From Micromonospora sp. MA102 (GTDB lineage Bacteria > Actinomycetota > Actinomycetes > Mycobacteriales > Micromonosporaceae): a stretch of 64,000 nt of DNA. Below are positions 1-8,501 of this stretch, piece after piece (positions within the stretch are counted from its first letter, which is position 1; each line of letters starts with the position of its first letter). Where the stretch lies: NCBI RefSeq assembly GCF_025460765.1, contig NZ_JAMWEG010000003.1, positions 248,001 through 312,000 of the forward strand, written 5' to 3'. Under the pieces are notes generated by a model. That model saw nothing but the letters and a program-made list of their open reading frames with translations. It was not told the origin of the DNA and did no database searches. The position numbers and the translations under genes are program-made.

Positions 1-1547
1 GCGTTCTCCATCAGCTCGGCCAGCGCGAGCACCAGGTCACCGGCGGCCGCGGGTCCCGCCGACACCCCGGACGGGACCTGCACGTCCACCCGGGTGTAGT
101 CCTCGATCTCACCGAGCGCGAGCCGGACCAGGTCGGCCAGCGGGACCGGGGCGACGTGCCCGTCCGACCCGGTCGCGCCGGAGAGCACCACCAGGCTGCC
201 GGCGTTGCGGCGCAGCCGGCTGGAGATGTGGTCGAGGCGGTACAGGTGTTCCAGCCGTCCGGGGTCGGTCTCCTGCCGCTCCAGCCGGTCGATCAGGGCG
301 ATCTGCCGGCCGACCAGGTTCTGCGTACGCCGGCCCACGTGGCCGAACATCTGCGCCACGTTGCGCCGGCCGGCCACCTGCCGCTCGACCAGCCGGGCGG
401 CGGTGCGCTGCACCCGCTCGAACGCCCGGGCCAGGTCGCCGATTTCGTCCCGGGACCCGACGTCGACCGGGTCGAGGCGGACCGGCGGCACGGTCTCGGA
501 CTCGTCGTCGACCACCCGGGTCAGCTCCGCCTCGGCGACCCGGGCGACCCGGTCCGCGGAGCGGGTGAGCCGGGTCAGCGGCCGGGCCACCGTGCGGGCC
601 ACCGCCATGCCGAGCAGCACCACGCTCAGCAGGATCAGGGCGGCCGCCGCGCTGACCAGCCAGGCGGCGGCGAGCGCATCCCGGTGTTCCTCGCGGGTCT
701 CGGCGATGACGTCCGCGACGATCTTCTTCTCCACGAACTGGCCGAGGGTGATCATCGAGCGGACCGAGGGGAACAGCGCGTCGATGGGCACCGCCGCGAT
801 CGCCGTCACCGGGTCCTTGACGCTGTCCACCAGGAAGGTGGGGCTGGTCCGGGCGGCGACCGCCGCGTCGTCCAGCATGGCGAGCCGGTACTGCTCCGGC
901 GTGATCAGGCTGCGGAACCGCTGGTTGTCGACGTTGAGGGCGGCCATGCAGGCGATGTACGAGCCCGCCACCTTCGGATCGCCCGTCGTCTTGACCAGCA
1001 CGATGAGCGTGGCGCAGGCGCCCAGCCCCTCGTCGGCGCGCAGTAGCGCGTCCAGCGCCAGCACCTGCCGCCCGGCCGAGGTGCCGGTGTCCACCTGGAA
1101 CGGCAGCCGCAGCGCCTCGATCAACGCCATGTCGACGGTGCGGAACGCGCTCATGATCTCGTCCGGCGTGGCCTTGCCGGCGAGCACGGCGGTACGCAGG
1201 TCGCCCAGCGTGCGTACCCCGTCGAGGGCCGCCTGGACCGGCGTCGGCAGCGACTCGGCCCGCAGGTCGGCGACCCGGTCGTCCACCGTGGCGGATTTCT
1301 GGATCAGCTCGGTACGGGTCACCCGGCCGAGCAGCGACCCCACCGAGAGCAGCCGTTCCTGCTGGAGATCCTGCACGAGGCTGCCGATGCGGCTGGCCAC
1401 CCGGACGGTGTCGGCGATGTCGGCGGCCCGCTGGGCGGCGGCGACCCGGTCGAGGACCACCGGCACGGCCAGCCCGACCATGCTGAGCAGCGGGATGATC
1501 ACCAGCAGGGCGAGCCTGCCCCGGATCCGGAGCCTACCGAGCAGCAT
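1..1547 (-). CDS. Conservon-type sensor histidine kinase with nitrate/nitrite-sensing-like domain, partial
   Basis: The gene runs off the left edge, so 515 codons are visible. An N-terminal membrane segment (residues about 8-30) is followed by a long extracytoplasmic helical domain of the nitrate/nitrite-sensing type, a second membrane segment near 300-325, a HAMP-like linker, and a helical region starting RRNVAQMFGHVGRRTQN. That region resembles the dimerisation part of Streptomyces CvnA proteins. The visible end, LALAELMEN, matches the N-box of a HATPase domain. In conservons a CvnA kinase is normally followed by roadblock, DUF742 and small GTPase genes; these would lie to the left, outside the window. 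The ATG overlaps the end of the preceding minus-strand gene by 14 bp, so the two are probably one operon. The signal is unknown. Confidence 0.8.
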   Translation of the reverse strand, partial: MLLGRLRIRGRLALLVIIPLLSMVGLAVPVVLDRVAAAQRAADIADTVRVASRIGSLVQDLQQERLLSVGSLLGRVTRTELIQKSATVDDRVADLRAESLPTPVQAALDGVRTLGDLRTAVLAGKATPDEIMSAFRTVDMALIEALRLPFQVDTGTSAGRQVLALDALLRADEGLGACATLIVLVKTTGDPKVAGSYIACMAALNVDNQRFRSLITPEQYRLAMLDDAAVAARTSPTFLVDSVKDPVTAIAAVPIDALFPSVRSMITLGQFVEKKIVADVIAETREEHRDALAAAWLVSAAAALILLSVVLLGMAVARTVARPLTRLTRSADRVARVAEAELTRVVDDESETVPPVRLDPVDVGSRDEIGDLARAFERVQRTAARLVERQVAGRRNVAQMFGHVGRRTQNLVGRQIALIDRLERQETDPGRLEHLYRLDHISSRLRRNAGSLVVLSGATGSDGHVAPVPLADLVRLALGEIEDYTRVDVQVPSGVSAGPAAAGDLVLALAELMEN

Positions 1548-2709
1548 CGAACGGCCTCCACCGCTCGGAGTCGCCGCGTCCGCCGCCGACGGGCAGGAGT
1601 TCGCCGTTCCCGGCGAAGGCCGGCGGGTCGGGGTGGAGGGTGACCGGCGGCGGGCCGGCCTCGGCGGGCTCGCGGTCCGCCTCGGCGGCCCGGCGGCGGG
1701 CGCGCCGCAGCGCGGAGAGCAGCACCCCGGCCAGCACGGCGAGCAGCACCCCGGCCGCCGCGAGGGCGCCCCGGGCCAGCCAGCGGTCCCGGTCGAGCCG
1801 GTCGAGCCGTTCCACCAGCAGCGCGTCGAGCTGGTCGAGGATGACCTGCCGGAGCTGGGTGGCGGCCGACTGCGCGCCGCGCCGCGCGGCGCCGAGCTGG
1901 ACCGGGTCGGGCCCGGCCGCTCCGGCCGGCGCCGAGAACGCGGCAAGCGCCTCCACCGAGCGCTGGTAGGTGTCCAGGGGGGTGAGCACGGTCGGGCCCA
2001 GGTCGGTGCTCTCCGAGCTGCCCACGGCCGCCCGGAGGTCGTCCACCAGGTCGGTGGCGGGCCCGAGCGCGGCGACCCGGAGTTCGGCCAGCTCGGCGAC
2101 GGTCTTCGGGCGGTCCGCCGCGGACCGGTCCGGGGCGAGGGTGGCCACGTCGGCGAGGCGGCCGGCGGCGACCATGGCCGCGGGCAGGTCGGCGCCGACG
2201 GCGTCCTGCACGAAGAACGAGTCGGAGCGCGGGTCGCGGACCAGGCCGGAGGCCTCCCGGACCTTCCGGTGCAGGGCCAGCAGCAGGTCGGCGACCTCGC
2301 CGTACGCCTGGAGGGCCGCCTCCCGGTCGGCGAGCCCGCGTTCCGGCAGCGCCTCCAGCTTGGCCCGCACCCCCGCCCAGCGTTCCCGGGTGCGGAGCTT
2401 GTCGCCGACCGCGCCGTCCACCTCCGCCGCCTGCTCGACGGCCGCGGTGAGCGCCGCCCGGGAGACCGGCCGGCCGGCGACCGCCGTGGTCTGCGCGTCG
2501 ATCAGCGCGTCGGTGACCGGCCCGAGCGCGCGCAGGTAGCGGACGCCGAGCCGTTCCCGGGCGGCCAGGTCGTGGTCGTCGCCGGTGTGCCCGTCGGTCT
2601 GGGCGAAGAGCAGCCCCAGCGGGGCCAGCAGCGCCAGCACGAGCAGCAGGGGCACGGTGCGGCCCGGTACGGAGGGCCGCCGACGGGTCCGCGGCGCGGG
2701 GACGGTCAT
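1534..2709 (-). CDS. Membrane-anchored sensor-like protein without kinase domain
   Basis: This 391-residue protein has an N-terminal membrane segment (about 18-36), a mostly helical exported region (about 45-300), a second membrane segment (about 315-340) and a proline-rich cytoplasmic tail of about 50 residues. The motif RDPRSDSFFVQDAVG resembles the DP-x-SYY-x-MDA pattern of ligand-binding domains in chemoreceptors and sensor kinases. No HAMP, kinase or DNA-binding domain follows. A GGAGGAG ribosome site lies 7 bases before the ATG. It overlaps and precedes the conservon-type kinase, so it may be a co-receptor or accessory sensor for it. That role is inferred from position only. Confidence 0.75.
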   Translation of the reverse strand: MTVPAPRTRRRPSVPGRTVPLLLVLALLAPLGLLFAQTDGHTGDDHDLAARERLGVRYLRALGPVTDALIDAQTTAVAGRPVSRAALTAAVEQAAEVDGAVGDKLRTRERWAGVRAKLEALPERGLADREAALQAYGEVADLLLALHRKVREASGLVRDPRSDSFFVQDAVGADLPAAMVAAGRLADVATLAPDRSAADRPKTVAELAELRVAALGPATDLVDDLRAAVGSSESTDLGPTVLTPLDTYQRSVEALAAFSAPAGAAGPDPVQLGAARRGAQSAATQLRQVILDQLDALLVERLDRLDRDRWLARGALAAAGVLLAVLAGVLLSALRRARRRAAEADREPAEAGPPPVTLHPDPPAFAGNGELLPVGGGRGDSERWRPFDAAR

Positions 2710-3084
2710 GGTCTGTCTCCTCCGGCGACGGCGGGGGACGGTCCGGAGCCGGGAGGTCGCCGTACGCAGTCCCGTGCACCGGACCGGAAAAGTAATCGAA
2801 CCGGGCGAGGGTGGGAGCCTGCTCCGCGAGTCGGCTTCACGTCACTTCGGGTCGCGTCACGTCCGGTTGACCTTGCACCTACGGAGCGTCCGATATGGGC
2901 GGGAGGAAGGTGGCATCGGCGGCATTTGCGAGCGTAGATGTGAATTCACGGGATCAGAATTCATCCCGCTGGGACGCTCTGGACCTTCCTCGGTCGACGG
3001 AACCCGGACAACGAACGGTGCAACCGGACGGACGTACGGCGGATCTCAGGGAATGCTCAGCCGGCGGGCCGTACCGTGTGCCGC
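2710..3084. promoter_or_regulatory. Divergent intergenic region of about 375 bp
   Basis: This gap separates the minus-strand sensor unit from the plus-strand hydrolase/ABC gene and should hold promoters for both. It contains a perfect 10-bp palindrome, GTGAATTCAC, near 2940, followed closely by a second AATTC block, in a locally AT-richer stretch. A TTGACC-like -35 element lies near 2870, but I see no convincing -10 element at the right distance. I find no supportable open reading frame here. Confidence 0.4.
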
Positions 3085-5955
3085 ATGAGATCACCGCTGC
3101 CTGTCGCGCGGATCCGGCGCGCCCTGGCCGGCCGCCCGCGCCGGCTCGTCGCCGCGGTGGTGGTGGTCGTCCTGGTCGCCGCCGCCCTGGTCTGGGCGGC
3201 GCGCCCGGACCGCCCCGGCTTCCGCACCGAGTCGGCACCGGTGACCGTCCGTTCCGGACCGGCCGGCGACCAGCCGGTCGACCTCGACACCACGCTCTAC
3301 CTGCCGGACGACGCCTCGGCCCGGCACCGCGTCCCGGCGGTGCTGCTGGCACACGGCTTCGGCGGCACCAAGGAGTCGGTCCGCTCCGACGCGGAGGACC
3401 TGGCCGCCCGGGGTTACGCGGTGCTCACCTGGACCGCCCGCGGCTTCGGCCGCAGCGGCGGCGAGATCCACCTGGACAGCCCCGACTACGAGGTGCGGGA
3501 CGCCGAGCGCCTGCTCGACCGGCTCGCCGCCCGCCCGGACGTCCGCCTCGACGCGGCCGGGGACCCCCGGGTCGGCGTGGTCGGCGGCTCGTACGGTGGC
3601 GGCCTCGCCCTGCTGCTGGCCGCGCAGGACCGCCGGGTCGACGCGATCGTCCCGATGATCACCTGGAACGACCTGTCCCGCGCCTTCCTGCCGGAGAGCA
3701 CCGGCAAGGCGCCCACCGAGGGCGTGTTCAAGAAGGGCTGGGCCGGCATCTTCTTCGGCGGTGGCGGCAACGCCGGCTCCGGCCCGGCCGGTCTCTCCGG
3801 CACCGGCGCGGCCCAGCCGGAGGGCGCCCCGGCGTCGGCCGGCGCGCCCAGCCCGCAGCCCGGCGCCGGTCCGGGCGCCGGCCCCGGTCGCGCCCCGGCC
3901 GGCGCCGCCGACCCGTCCTGCGGCCGGTTCGCCGCCGACGTCTGCGCCGCGTACCTGCGGATCGCCACCACCGGGCGGGCCGACGCCCAGGCCGTCGACC
4001 TGCTGCGCCGCTCCTCCCCGGCCGGGGTGCTCGACCGGATCACGGCGCCCACCCTGCTGGTGCAGGGCGAGGCGGACACCCTCTTCCCGCTCACCGAGGC
4101 GGACGCCAACGCCCGGGGCATCGCCGCCGCCGGCACCCCGGTGCGGGTCGCCTGGTTCACCGGCGGCCACGACGGCGGCGCCGGACCGACCTCCGACTCC
4201 GACCGGGTGAAGTACCTGACCGCGCAGTGGCTCGACCACTACGTCAAGGGCGACGGCGAGGCGCCCGGCGACAGCTTCACCTTCTCCCGGATCGCCGGCT
4301 TCGACGCGCTCGACCGGGGCCTGGTGGCCACCGGCTTCCGCACCGCCGACTACCCGGGCGTGACCGGGCAGGGCCGCCGCGAGGTGACGCTGGCCGGGCC
4401 GGCCCAGCCGGTCGCCAACCCGCCCAACGGCAACCCGGCGGCGATCTCGTCGGTGCCGTTCGCCGGGGCGCTCGGCTCCTTGCTGGACGGGGTGGCCGGC
4501 GACATCCCCGGCCAGCACGCCCGGTTCGAGTCCGCGCCGCTGGCCGACCCGGTCGACGTGGTCGGCGCGCCGACCGTTCGCGTCCGGGCCGCCTCCGCGA
4601 CCGGCGAGGCGGTGCTCTTCGTGAAGCTCTACGACGTCGACCCGCAGGGCGCGGCCACGCTGCCGGACGGACTGGTCGCGCCGGTTCGGCTGACCGGCCT
4701 GCCGCGGGCCGTCGAGGCGGCGCAGCCGGTCACGGTCACGCTGCCGGCGATCGTCCGGCGGATCGAGGCCGGCCACCGGCTGCGGGTCGTGGTGGCCACC
4801 TCCGACCAGGCGTACGCCACGCCGGCCGAGCCGGCCGTGTACACGGTGGCGCTCGGCGACGGCCCGCTGGTGCTGCCCACGGTCGACGCCACGCCCATCC
4901 CCACCACCGCCACGGTCTGGCGCTGGGTGCTCGCCGGCCTGCTCGCCGCGATCGCGGTCGGGCTCGTCGTGGTCGTCCTGCTCGCCCGCCGCCGGCACCG
5001 CCGCCAGGACAGCTCGGTCCACCCGGCGTACGCGGGCGTCCCGCTCGCCGTCCGCAACCTGCGCAAGGAGTACGCGGACGGCTTCGTCGCCGTCTCCGAC
5101 GTGGACTTCGAGGTGCACCCCGGCCAGGTGGTCGGCCTGCTCGGGCCGAACGGCGCCGGCAAGACCACCACGCTGCGGGTGCTCATGGGGCTGACCCAGC
5201 CCACCGCCGGCGAGATCTACGTCTTCGGGCACCGGCTGGTGCCCGGCTCGCCGGTGCTCTCCCGGATCGGCGCGCTGGTCGAGGGGCCGGGCTTCCTGCC
5301 GCACCTGTCCGGGCTGGAGAACCTGCGGGCGTACTGGCGGGCGACCGGCCGGCCGTGGGCGGACGCGCACTTCGACGAGGCGCTGGAGATCGCCGGGTTG
5401 GGGGACTCGGTGCACCGGCGGACGAAGAACTACAGCCACGGCATGCGCCAGCGGCTGGCCATCGCGCAGGCCATGCTGGGCCTGCCCGAACTGCTGGTGC
5501 TCGACGAGCCGACGGACGGGCTCGACCCGCCGCAGATCGCCGAGATGCGCCGGGTGCTCCAGCGCTACGCCACCGACGGCCGGGCGGTGCTGGTCTCCAG
5601 CCACCTGCTCGCCGAGGTGGAGCAGACCTGCACGCACGCCGTGGTGGTGAACAAGGGGCGGATCGTGGCGTCCGGCCCGGTCGAGGAGATCGTCGGGGAG
5701 TCGCCCAGTGTGCTGTTCGACGTGAGCGACCCGGACGCGGCGCGCGGTGTGCTCGACCGGCTGGCCGGCGTACGGGTGCTGCCCGACGGCGACGGCGGGC
5801 TGGTGGTGGACACCAACGGCACCGCCCGCAGCGAGGTGGTGGCCGAACTGGTCCGGGCCGGCATCGGGGTGGACCGGGTGGTGCCCCGGCGGCGCCTGGA
5901 GGACGCGTTCCTCGCCCTGGTCGGCGAGAACTCTCGGGGAAGCGGGGACCGGTGA
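3085..5955 (+). CDS. CocE/S15-type alpha/beta hydrolase fused to an ABC transporter ATPase
   Basis: This 956-residue protein joins two enzymes. After a membrane segment (about 17-36) comes an X-Pro dipeptidyl-peptidase/CocE-like hydrolase. It has HGFGG (from His90), a nucleophile elbow GGSYGG (Ser169), a candidate acid in QGEADTLFP (Asp331), a His in GGHDGG (His362) and a C-terminal beta domain to about 590. A second membrane segment (about 608-632) leads to a complete ABC ATPase with Walker A at 687-695, signature YSHGMRQRL, Walker B LLVLDEP and an H-loop in SSHLLAE. A Pro/Gly/Ala-rich low-complexity insert lies near 230-275. Two membrane passes would place the hydrolase outside and the ATPase inside. 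Its stop overlaps the next gene (TGATG), which encodes the permease. The ATG at 3085 is preferred over a GTG at 3076. The substrate is unknown. Confidence 0.85.
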   Translation: MRSPLPVARIRRALAGRPRRLVAAVVVVVLVAAALVWAARPDRPGFRTESAPVTVRSGPAGDQPVDLDTTLYLPDDASARHRVPAVLLAHGFGGTKESVRSDAEDLAARGYAVLTWTARGFGRSGGEIHLDSPDYEVRDAERLLDRLAARPDVRLDAAGDPRVGVVGGSYGGGLALLLAAQDRRVDAIVPMITWNDLSRAFLPESTGKAPTEGVFKKGWAGIFFGGGGNAGSGPAGLSGTGAAQPEGAPASAGAPSPQPGAGPGAGPGRAPAGAADPSCGRFAADVCAAYLRIATTGRADAQAVDLLRRSSPAGVLDRITAPTLLVQGEADTLFPLTEADANARGIAAAGTPVRVAWFTGGHDGGAGPTSDSDRVKYLTAQWLDHYVKGDGEAPGDSFTFSRIAGFDALDRGLVATGFRTADYPGVTGQGRREVTLAGPAQPVANPPNGNPAAISSVPFAGALGSLLDGVAGDIPGQHARFESAPLADPVDVVGAPTVRVRAASATGEAVLFVKLYDVDPQGAATLPDGLVAPVRLTGLPRAVEAAQPVTVTLPAIVRRIEAGHRLRVVVATSDQAYATPAEPAVYTVALGDGPLVLPTVDATPIPTTATVWRWVLAGLLAAIAVGLVVVVLLARRRHRRQDSSVHPAYAGVPLAVRNLRKEYADGFVAVSDVDFEVHPGQVVGLLGPNGAGKTTTLRVLMGLTQPTAGEIYVFGHRLVPGSPVLSRIGALVEGPGFLPHLSGLENLRAYWRATGRPWADAHFDEALEIAGLGDSVHRRTKNYSHGMRQRLAIAQAMLGLPELLVLDEPTDGLDPPQIAEMRRVLQRYATDGRAVLVSSHLLAEVEQTCTHAVVVNKGRIVASGPVEEIVGESPSVLFDVSDPDAARGVLDRLAGVRVLPDGDGGLVVDTNGTARSEVVAELVRAGIGVDRVVPRRRLEDAFLALVGENSRGSGDR

Positions 5956-6833
5956 TGGCTCAGTCGTCTTCTGTCGGACCGGTCGGTGCGGCCGTGGGTT
6001 ACCGGCCGTCGGCCACCCTGCCGTTCCTGGCGGAGTTCCGCCGGCAGGCGTCGCGGCGGCGTACCCAGCTCGCGCTCGGGTTCATGGTGCTGCTGCCGCT
6101 GATCATCCTGATCGCGTTCCAGTTCGACTCGGGCGGTGACGACGACAACGGGCGGGGCGAGTTCGCCAGCCTGGTCGACCTGGCCACCTCGGGCGGGCTG
6201 AACTTCACCCTCTTCTCGATCTTCGTCTCGTCGTCCTTCCTGCTGGTCGTCGTGGTGGCGCTGTTCTGCGGTGACACGGTGGCCAGCGAGGCGAGCTGGG
6301 GCAGCCTGCGCTACCTGCTGGCCATTCCGGTGCCCCGGGCCCGGCTGCTCACGGTGAAGCTGGTGGTCGCGCTCGTGTACTCGGCGCTGGCGCTGGTGCT
6401 GCTCGCCGGCACCGCCCTGCTCGCCGGCACCCTCCGGTACGGCTGGTCGCCGCTGCGCAGCCAGGTCTCCGCCGAGCTGGCCCCGGGTGAGGGCCTGGTC
6501 CGCCTGCTCGGCGTGCTCGGCTACCTGACGGTGGTCCTGCTGGTGGTGGCCGGCCTGGCGTTCCTGCTCTCGGTGACCACGGACGCCGCGCTCGGCGCGG
6601 TCGGCGGTGCGGTGCTGCTCTGGATCCTCTCCAGCATCCTCGACCAGATCACCGCGCTGGGCGGGCTGCGGGCGTTCCTGCCCACCCACTTCAGCAGCGC
6701 CTGGCTCGGGCTGCTGTCCACGCCGGTGCAGACCGACGACGTGGTACGCGGCACGATCTCGGCGGTCGCCTACGCCACCCTGTTCTGGGGTCTGGCCTTC
6801 TGGCGGTTCACCCGCAAGGACGTCACGAGCTGA
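5955..6833 (+). CDS. ABC transporter permease (ABC-2 type)
   Basis: This 292-residue integral membrane protein has about six hydrophobic segments. The first (about 35-55) is followed by a short Asp/Gly-rich loop (DSGGDDDNGRGE), as in ABC-2 export permeases. The motif ASEASWGSLRYLLAIPVPRARLL, just before the third segment, is typical of that family. It starts on the overlapping ATG of the hydrolase/ATPase gene, so translation is coupled and the two proteins almost certainly form one transporter. No separate substrate-binding protein is nearby, which fits an exporter. Confidence 0.88.
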   Translation: MAQSSSVGPVGAAVGYRPSATLPFLAEFRRQASRRRTQLALGFMVLLPLIILIAFQFDSGGDDDNGRGEFASLVDLATSGGLNFTLFSIFVSSSFLLVVVVALFCGDTVASEASWGSLRYLLAIPVPRARLLTVKLVVALVYSALALVLLAGTALLAGTLRYGWSPLRSQVSAELAPGEGLVRLLGVLGYLTVVLLVVAGLAFLLSVTTDAALGAVGGAVLLWILSSILDQITALGGLRAFLPTHFSSAWLGLLSTPVQTDDVVRGTISAVAYATLFWGLAFWRFTRKDVTS

Positions 6834-6843
6834 CCCGCCGGGA

Positions 6844-6862
6844 TACGATGGGAGCGTTCCCA
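6844..6862 (+). promoter_or_regulatory. Promoter -10 with overlapping CebR-like operator upstream of doxX
   Basis: TACGAT at 6844-6849 is a good actinobacterial -10 element. Starting at its last base is TGGGAGCGTTCCCA (6849-6862), one base away from TGGGAGCGCTCCCA, the site I know for the LacI-family cellulose regulator CebR. The site would cover the transcription start, which is the usual arrangement for repression. The downstream gene encodes a DoxX-like membrane protein and starts about 90 bases later. The promoter and operator assignment is inference. Confidence 0.5.
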
Positions 6863-6951
6863 AAAAGTCTTCCCAACCCTAAGGAATCAGTAACGGCCGA
6901 TGCCTGACTGCCTCATGCTGGGGATATCCATCCCTATCTATGGAGGCCCCG

Positions 6952-7395
6952 ATGGTCCCGGCGCGACTGAACGGTCCCGTGCTCTCCCTGTTCCGCATGG
7001 TCACCGGCCTGCTTTTCCTCTGCCACGGCGCGGCGTCCCTCTTCGGCGTCCTGGGCGGCAACCCGATGACCGGCAGGGCGGTCCCGATCGGCGAGTGGCC
7101 GGGCTGGTGGGCCGCGCTGATCCAGCTCGTCTGCGGCGCGCTGGTCCTCGTCGGCCTGCTCACCCGGCCCGCGGCGCTGCTCGCCTCCGGCTCGATGGCG
7201 TACGCGTACTTCGTGGTGCACCAGCCGGACGGCCCGCTGCCGCTGCGCAACGGCGGCGAGCCGGCCGCGCTCTTCTGCTGGTCGTTCCTGCTCGTCGCCG
7301 TGCTCGGCCCGGGCAGCTGGGCGCTGGACGCGCTGCTCTCCCGGCCCCGTGAGGTGGCGACCGAACCCGCCGCCCGCCCCTCGGTCGCGGCTTGA
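6952..7395 (+). CDS. DoxX family membrane protein
   Basis: This 147-residue protein has four predicted membrane segments in the DoxX pattern: RMVTGLLFLCHGAASLFG near the N-terminus, then three further hydrophobic blocks. A glycine/proline loop (PIGEWPGWWAALIQ) precedes the second segment. DoxX-like proteins are linked to redox or quinone-related membrane functions, but their biochemical role is unclear. I chose the ATG at 6952 because GGAGG lies 5 bases before it; an in-frame ATG at 6940 overlaps that ribosome site. The gene appears monocistronic and ends at a strong hairpin. Confidence 0.85.
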   Translation: MVPARLNGPVLSLFRMVTGLLFLCHGAASLFGVLGGNPMTGRAVPIGEWPGWWAALIQLVCGALVLVGLLTRPAALLASGSMAYAYFVVHQPDGPLPLRNGGEPAALFCWSFLLVAVLGPGSWALDALLSRPREVATEPAARPSVAA

Positions 7396-7410
7396 CCGAA
7401 CTCTTCGCCG

Positions 7411-7460
7411 AGATCCTGGTGGGAAGTGGCCCTTCGGGGGGCCGTTTCCTACCAGGATCT
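7411..7460. terminator. 50-bp near-perfect palindrome, probable bidirectional terminator
   Basis: The whole 50 bp folds on itself. AGATCCTGGT at the left pairs with ACCAGGATCT at the right, and the inner parts pair with a few G-U wobbles around a CCTTCGG centre that can form a UUCG tetraloop. It lies between the convergent doxX gene and the DUF4232 lipoprotein gene, 15 bp past one stop and 17 bp past the other. There is no U-tract, as is common for actinobacterial terminators. Confidence 0.75.
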
Positions 7461-7476
7461 TTGTCGGGGGTGACCT

Positions 7477-8115
7477 TCAGAGGCGGCTGTCCGGGGTGGG
7501 TTCGGTGGAGGGCAGGTCGCTCGGGTCGGGTGGCTTCGTCGCCGACGGGCCGTCGTAGCGTTTCCAGGCGCTCACCCCGAGCCGGCCGGTGTTGCCCAGG
7601 TCGATCGGCCCGTCCAGCTCGACGGGGTGGGCGGGCCGGCCCGGCAGTGGGGCGACGTCGAGGTGGGCCCCGTTGCTCGCCACCACCGAGGCGTCGGTGA
7701 CCAGGTTGCGCCAGAGCAGTGCGGCGCCGGCCCGCTCGCCGGGGCGCAGGATGAGCCGGGCGGGCGGCTGGTCGAAGCCGGAGGTGATCGGGCGGGCGCC
7801 GGGAATGATCTGGACCGCGATCGGGTCCCCGTCGGCGTCCCGGAGGCGGGGTGCCGGATAACCGCGCAGCTCGTACGGGCGGTCACCGCAGTTGACCAGC
7901 TCCAGGCCCATGGCCCGCAGGCCCATGGCGGCGCTCACCCCGAGTTCGGTGATGCGGATCCCGTCGGGCGGGCAGGCGGGCGGGGGCGGTGACGTGCGGG
8001 GCGCCGGGGTGGGCGGGGCCGGTGCGGAGACGGGATGGGGCGTCGGCGCGGGGGCGCAGGCGGCGACCAGCGCCACGCCCGCCAGGGCTCCGATCCGTGC
8101 CGCCGCCGTCCGCAT
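7477..8115 (-). CDS. DUF4232 domain lipoprotein
   Basis: This 212-residue protein starts with a lipoprotein signal peptide ending in the lipobox VAAC (Cys20), followed by a Pro/Ala/Thr-rich linker to about residue 47. The folded part (about 48-190) has the DUF4232 pattern: an early conserved motif around GIRITELGVSAAMGLRAMGLELVNCG, then beta-strand-rich sequence with ELRGYPAPRLRDADG and a tryptophan in AALLWRN. DUF4232 proteins are exported, surface-attached and of unknown function in actinobacteria. It is convergent with doxX and shares the hairpin between them. The C-terminal Pro/Ser-rich tail is low complexity. Confidence 0.85.
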   Translation of the reverse strand: MRTAAARIGALAGVALVAACAPAPTPHPVSAPAPPTPAPRTSPPPPACPPDGIRITELGVSAAMGLRAMGLELVNCGDRPYELRGYPAPRLRDADGDPIAVQIIPGARPITSGFDQPPARLILRPGERAGAALLWRNLVTDASVVASNGAHLDVAPLPGRPAHPVELDGPIDLGNTGRLGVSAWKRYDGPSATKPPDPSDLPSTEPTPDSRL

Positions 8116-8168
8116 CCGGCGATCATTCCAGCCGGTGGCCGACCGGTGTGGCCCGGGCCAGGGGAGGG

Positions 8169-8501
8169 TCAGGCGCGGGCGGGTGCGGCGAGGACCGCGT
8201 CGAGCAGCCCCGGGTAGAGGCGCTCCAGCTCCTCGCGGCGGAGCCGGACGTAGCGGCTGGTGCCGGCGACCCGGGTCCGGGTGAGGCCGGCCTCGCGCAG
8301 CACCTTGAGGTGGTGGCTGCGGGTCGCCTTGGAGACGCCGAACTCGAAGGTGCCGCAGGCGTGCTCCCCGCCCTCGGCCAGGGCGCGCACGATCTGCAGC
8401 CGGACGTCGTCGGCCAGGGCGGCCAGCACGGCGGTGACGGGCACCTCGCGCAGCTCGGGTTCGTGCAGCTCCATGTGACCAGCGTAACCTATGTTCGACA
8501 T
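8169..8501 (-). CDS. ArsR family helix-turn-helix repressor
   Basis: This 110-residue winged-helix protein has an ArsR-type core: VLAALADDVRLQIVRAL as the first helices, SKATRSHHLKVLREAGL as the recognition helix, and RTRVAGTSRYVRLRREEL as the wing. No CxC metal site is seen, so it is probably not a metal sensor. It is transcribed divergently from an EamA-family transporter and two inverted repeats fill the gap, so it most likely represses that transporter and itself. The ATG at 8501 has AGGAGG 11 bases upstream but sits inside the first operator. An internal ATG at 8474 would give 101 residues. Confidence 0.87.
   Translation of the reverse strand: MSNIGYAGHMELHEPELREVPVTAVLAALADDVRLQIVRALAEGGEHACGTFEFGVSKATRSHHLKVLREAGLTRTRVAGTSRYVRLRREELERLYPGLLDAVLAAPARA

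Noticed and set aside
205..2937. Long plus-strand reading frame of about 900 codons
   Set aside because: It is antisense to the two sensor genes, with Ser/Arg- and Gly/Arg-rich shadow composition and no domain.
2895..6833. Very long plus-strand reading frame (about 1300 codons) covering the hydrolase/ABC gene in another frame
   Set aside because: Most of its product is arginine/glycine/proline-rich out-of-frame sequence. Only its last about 290 codons are real, as the ABC permease starting at 5955.
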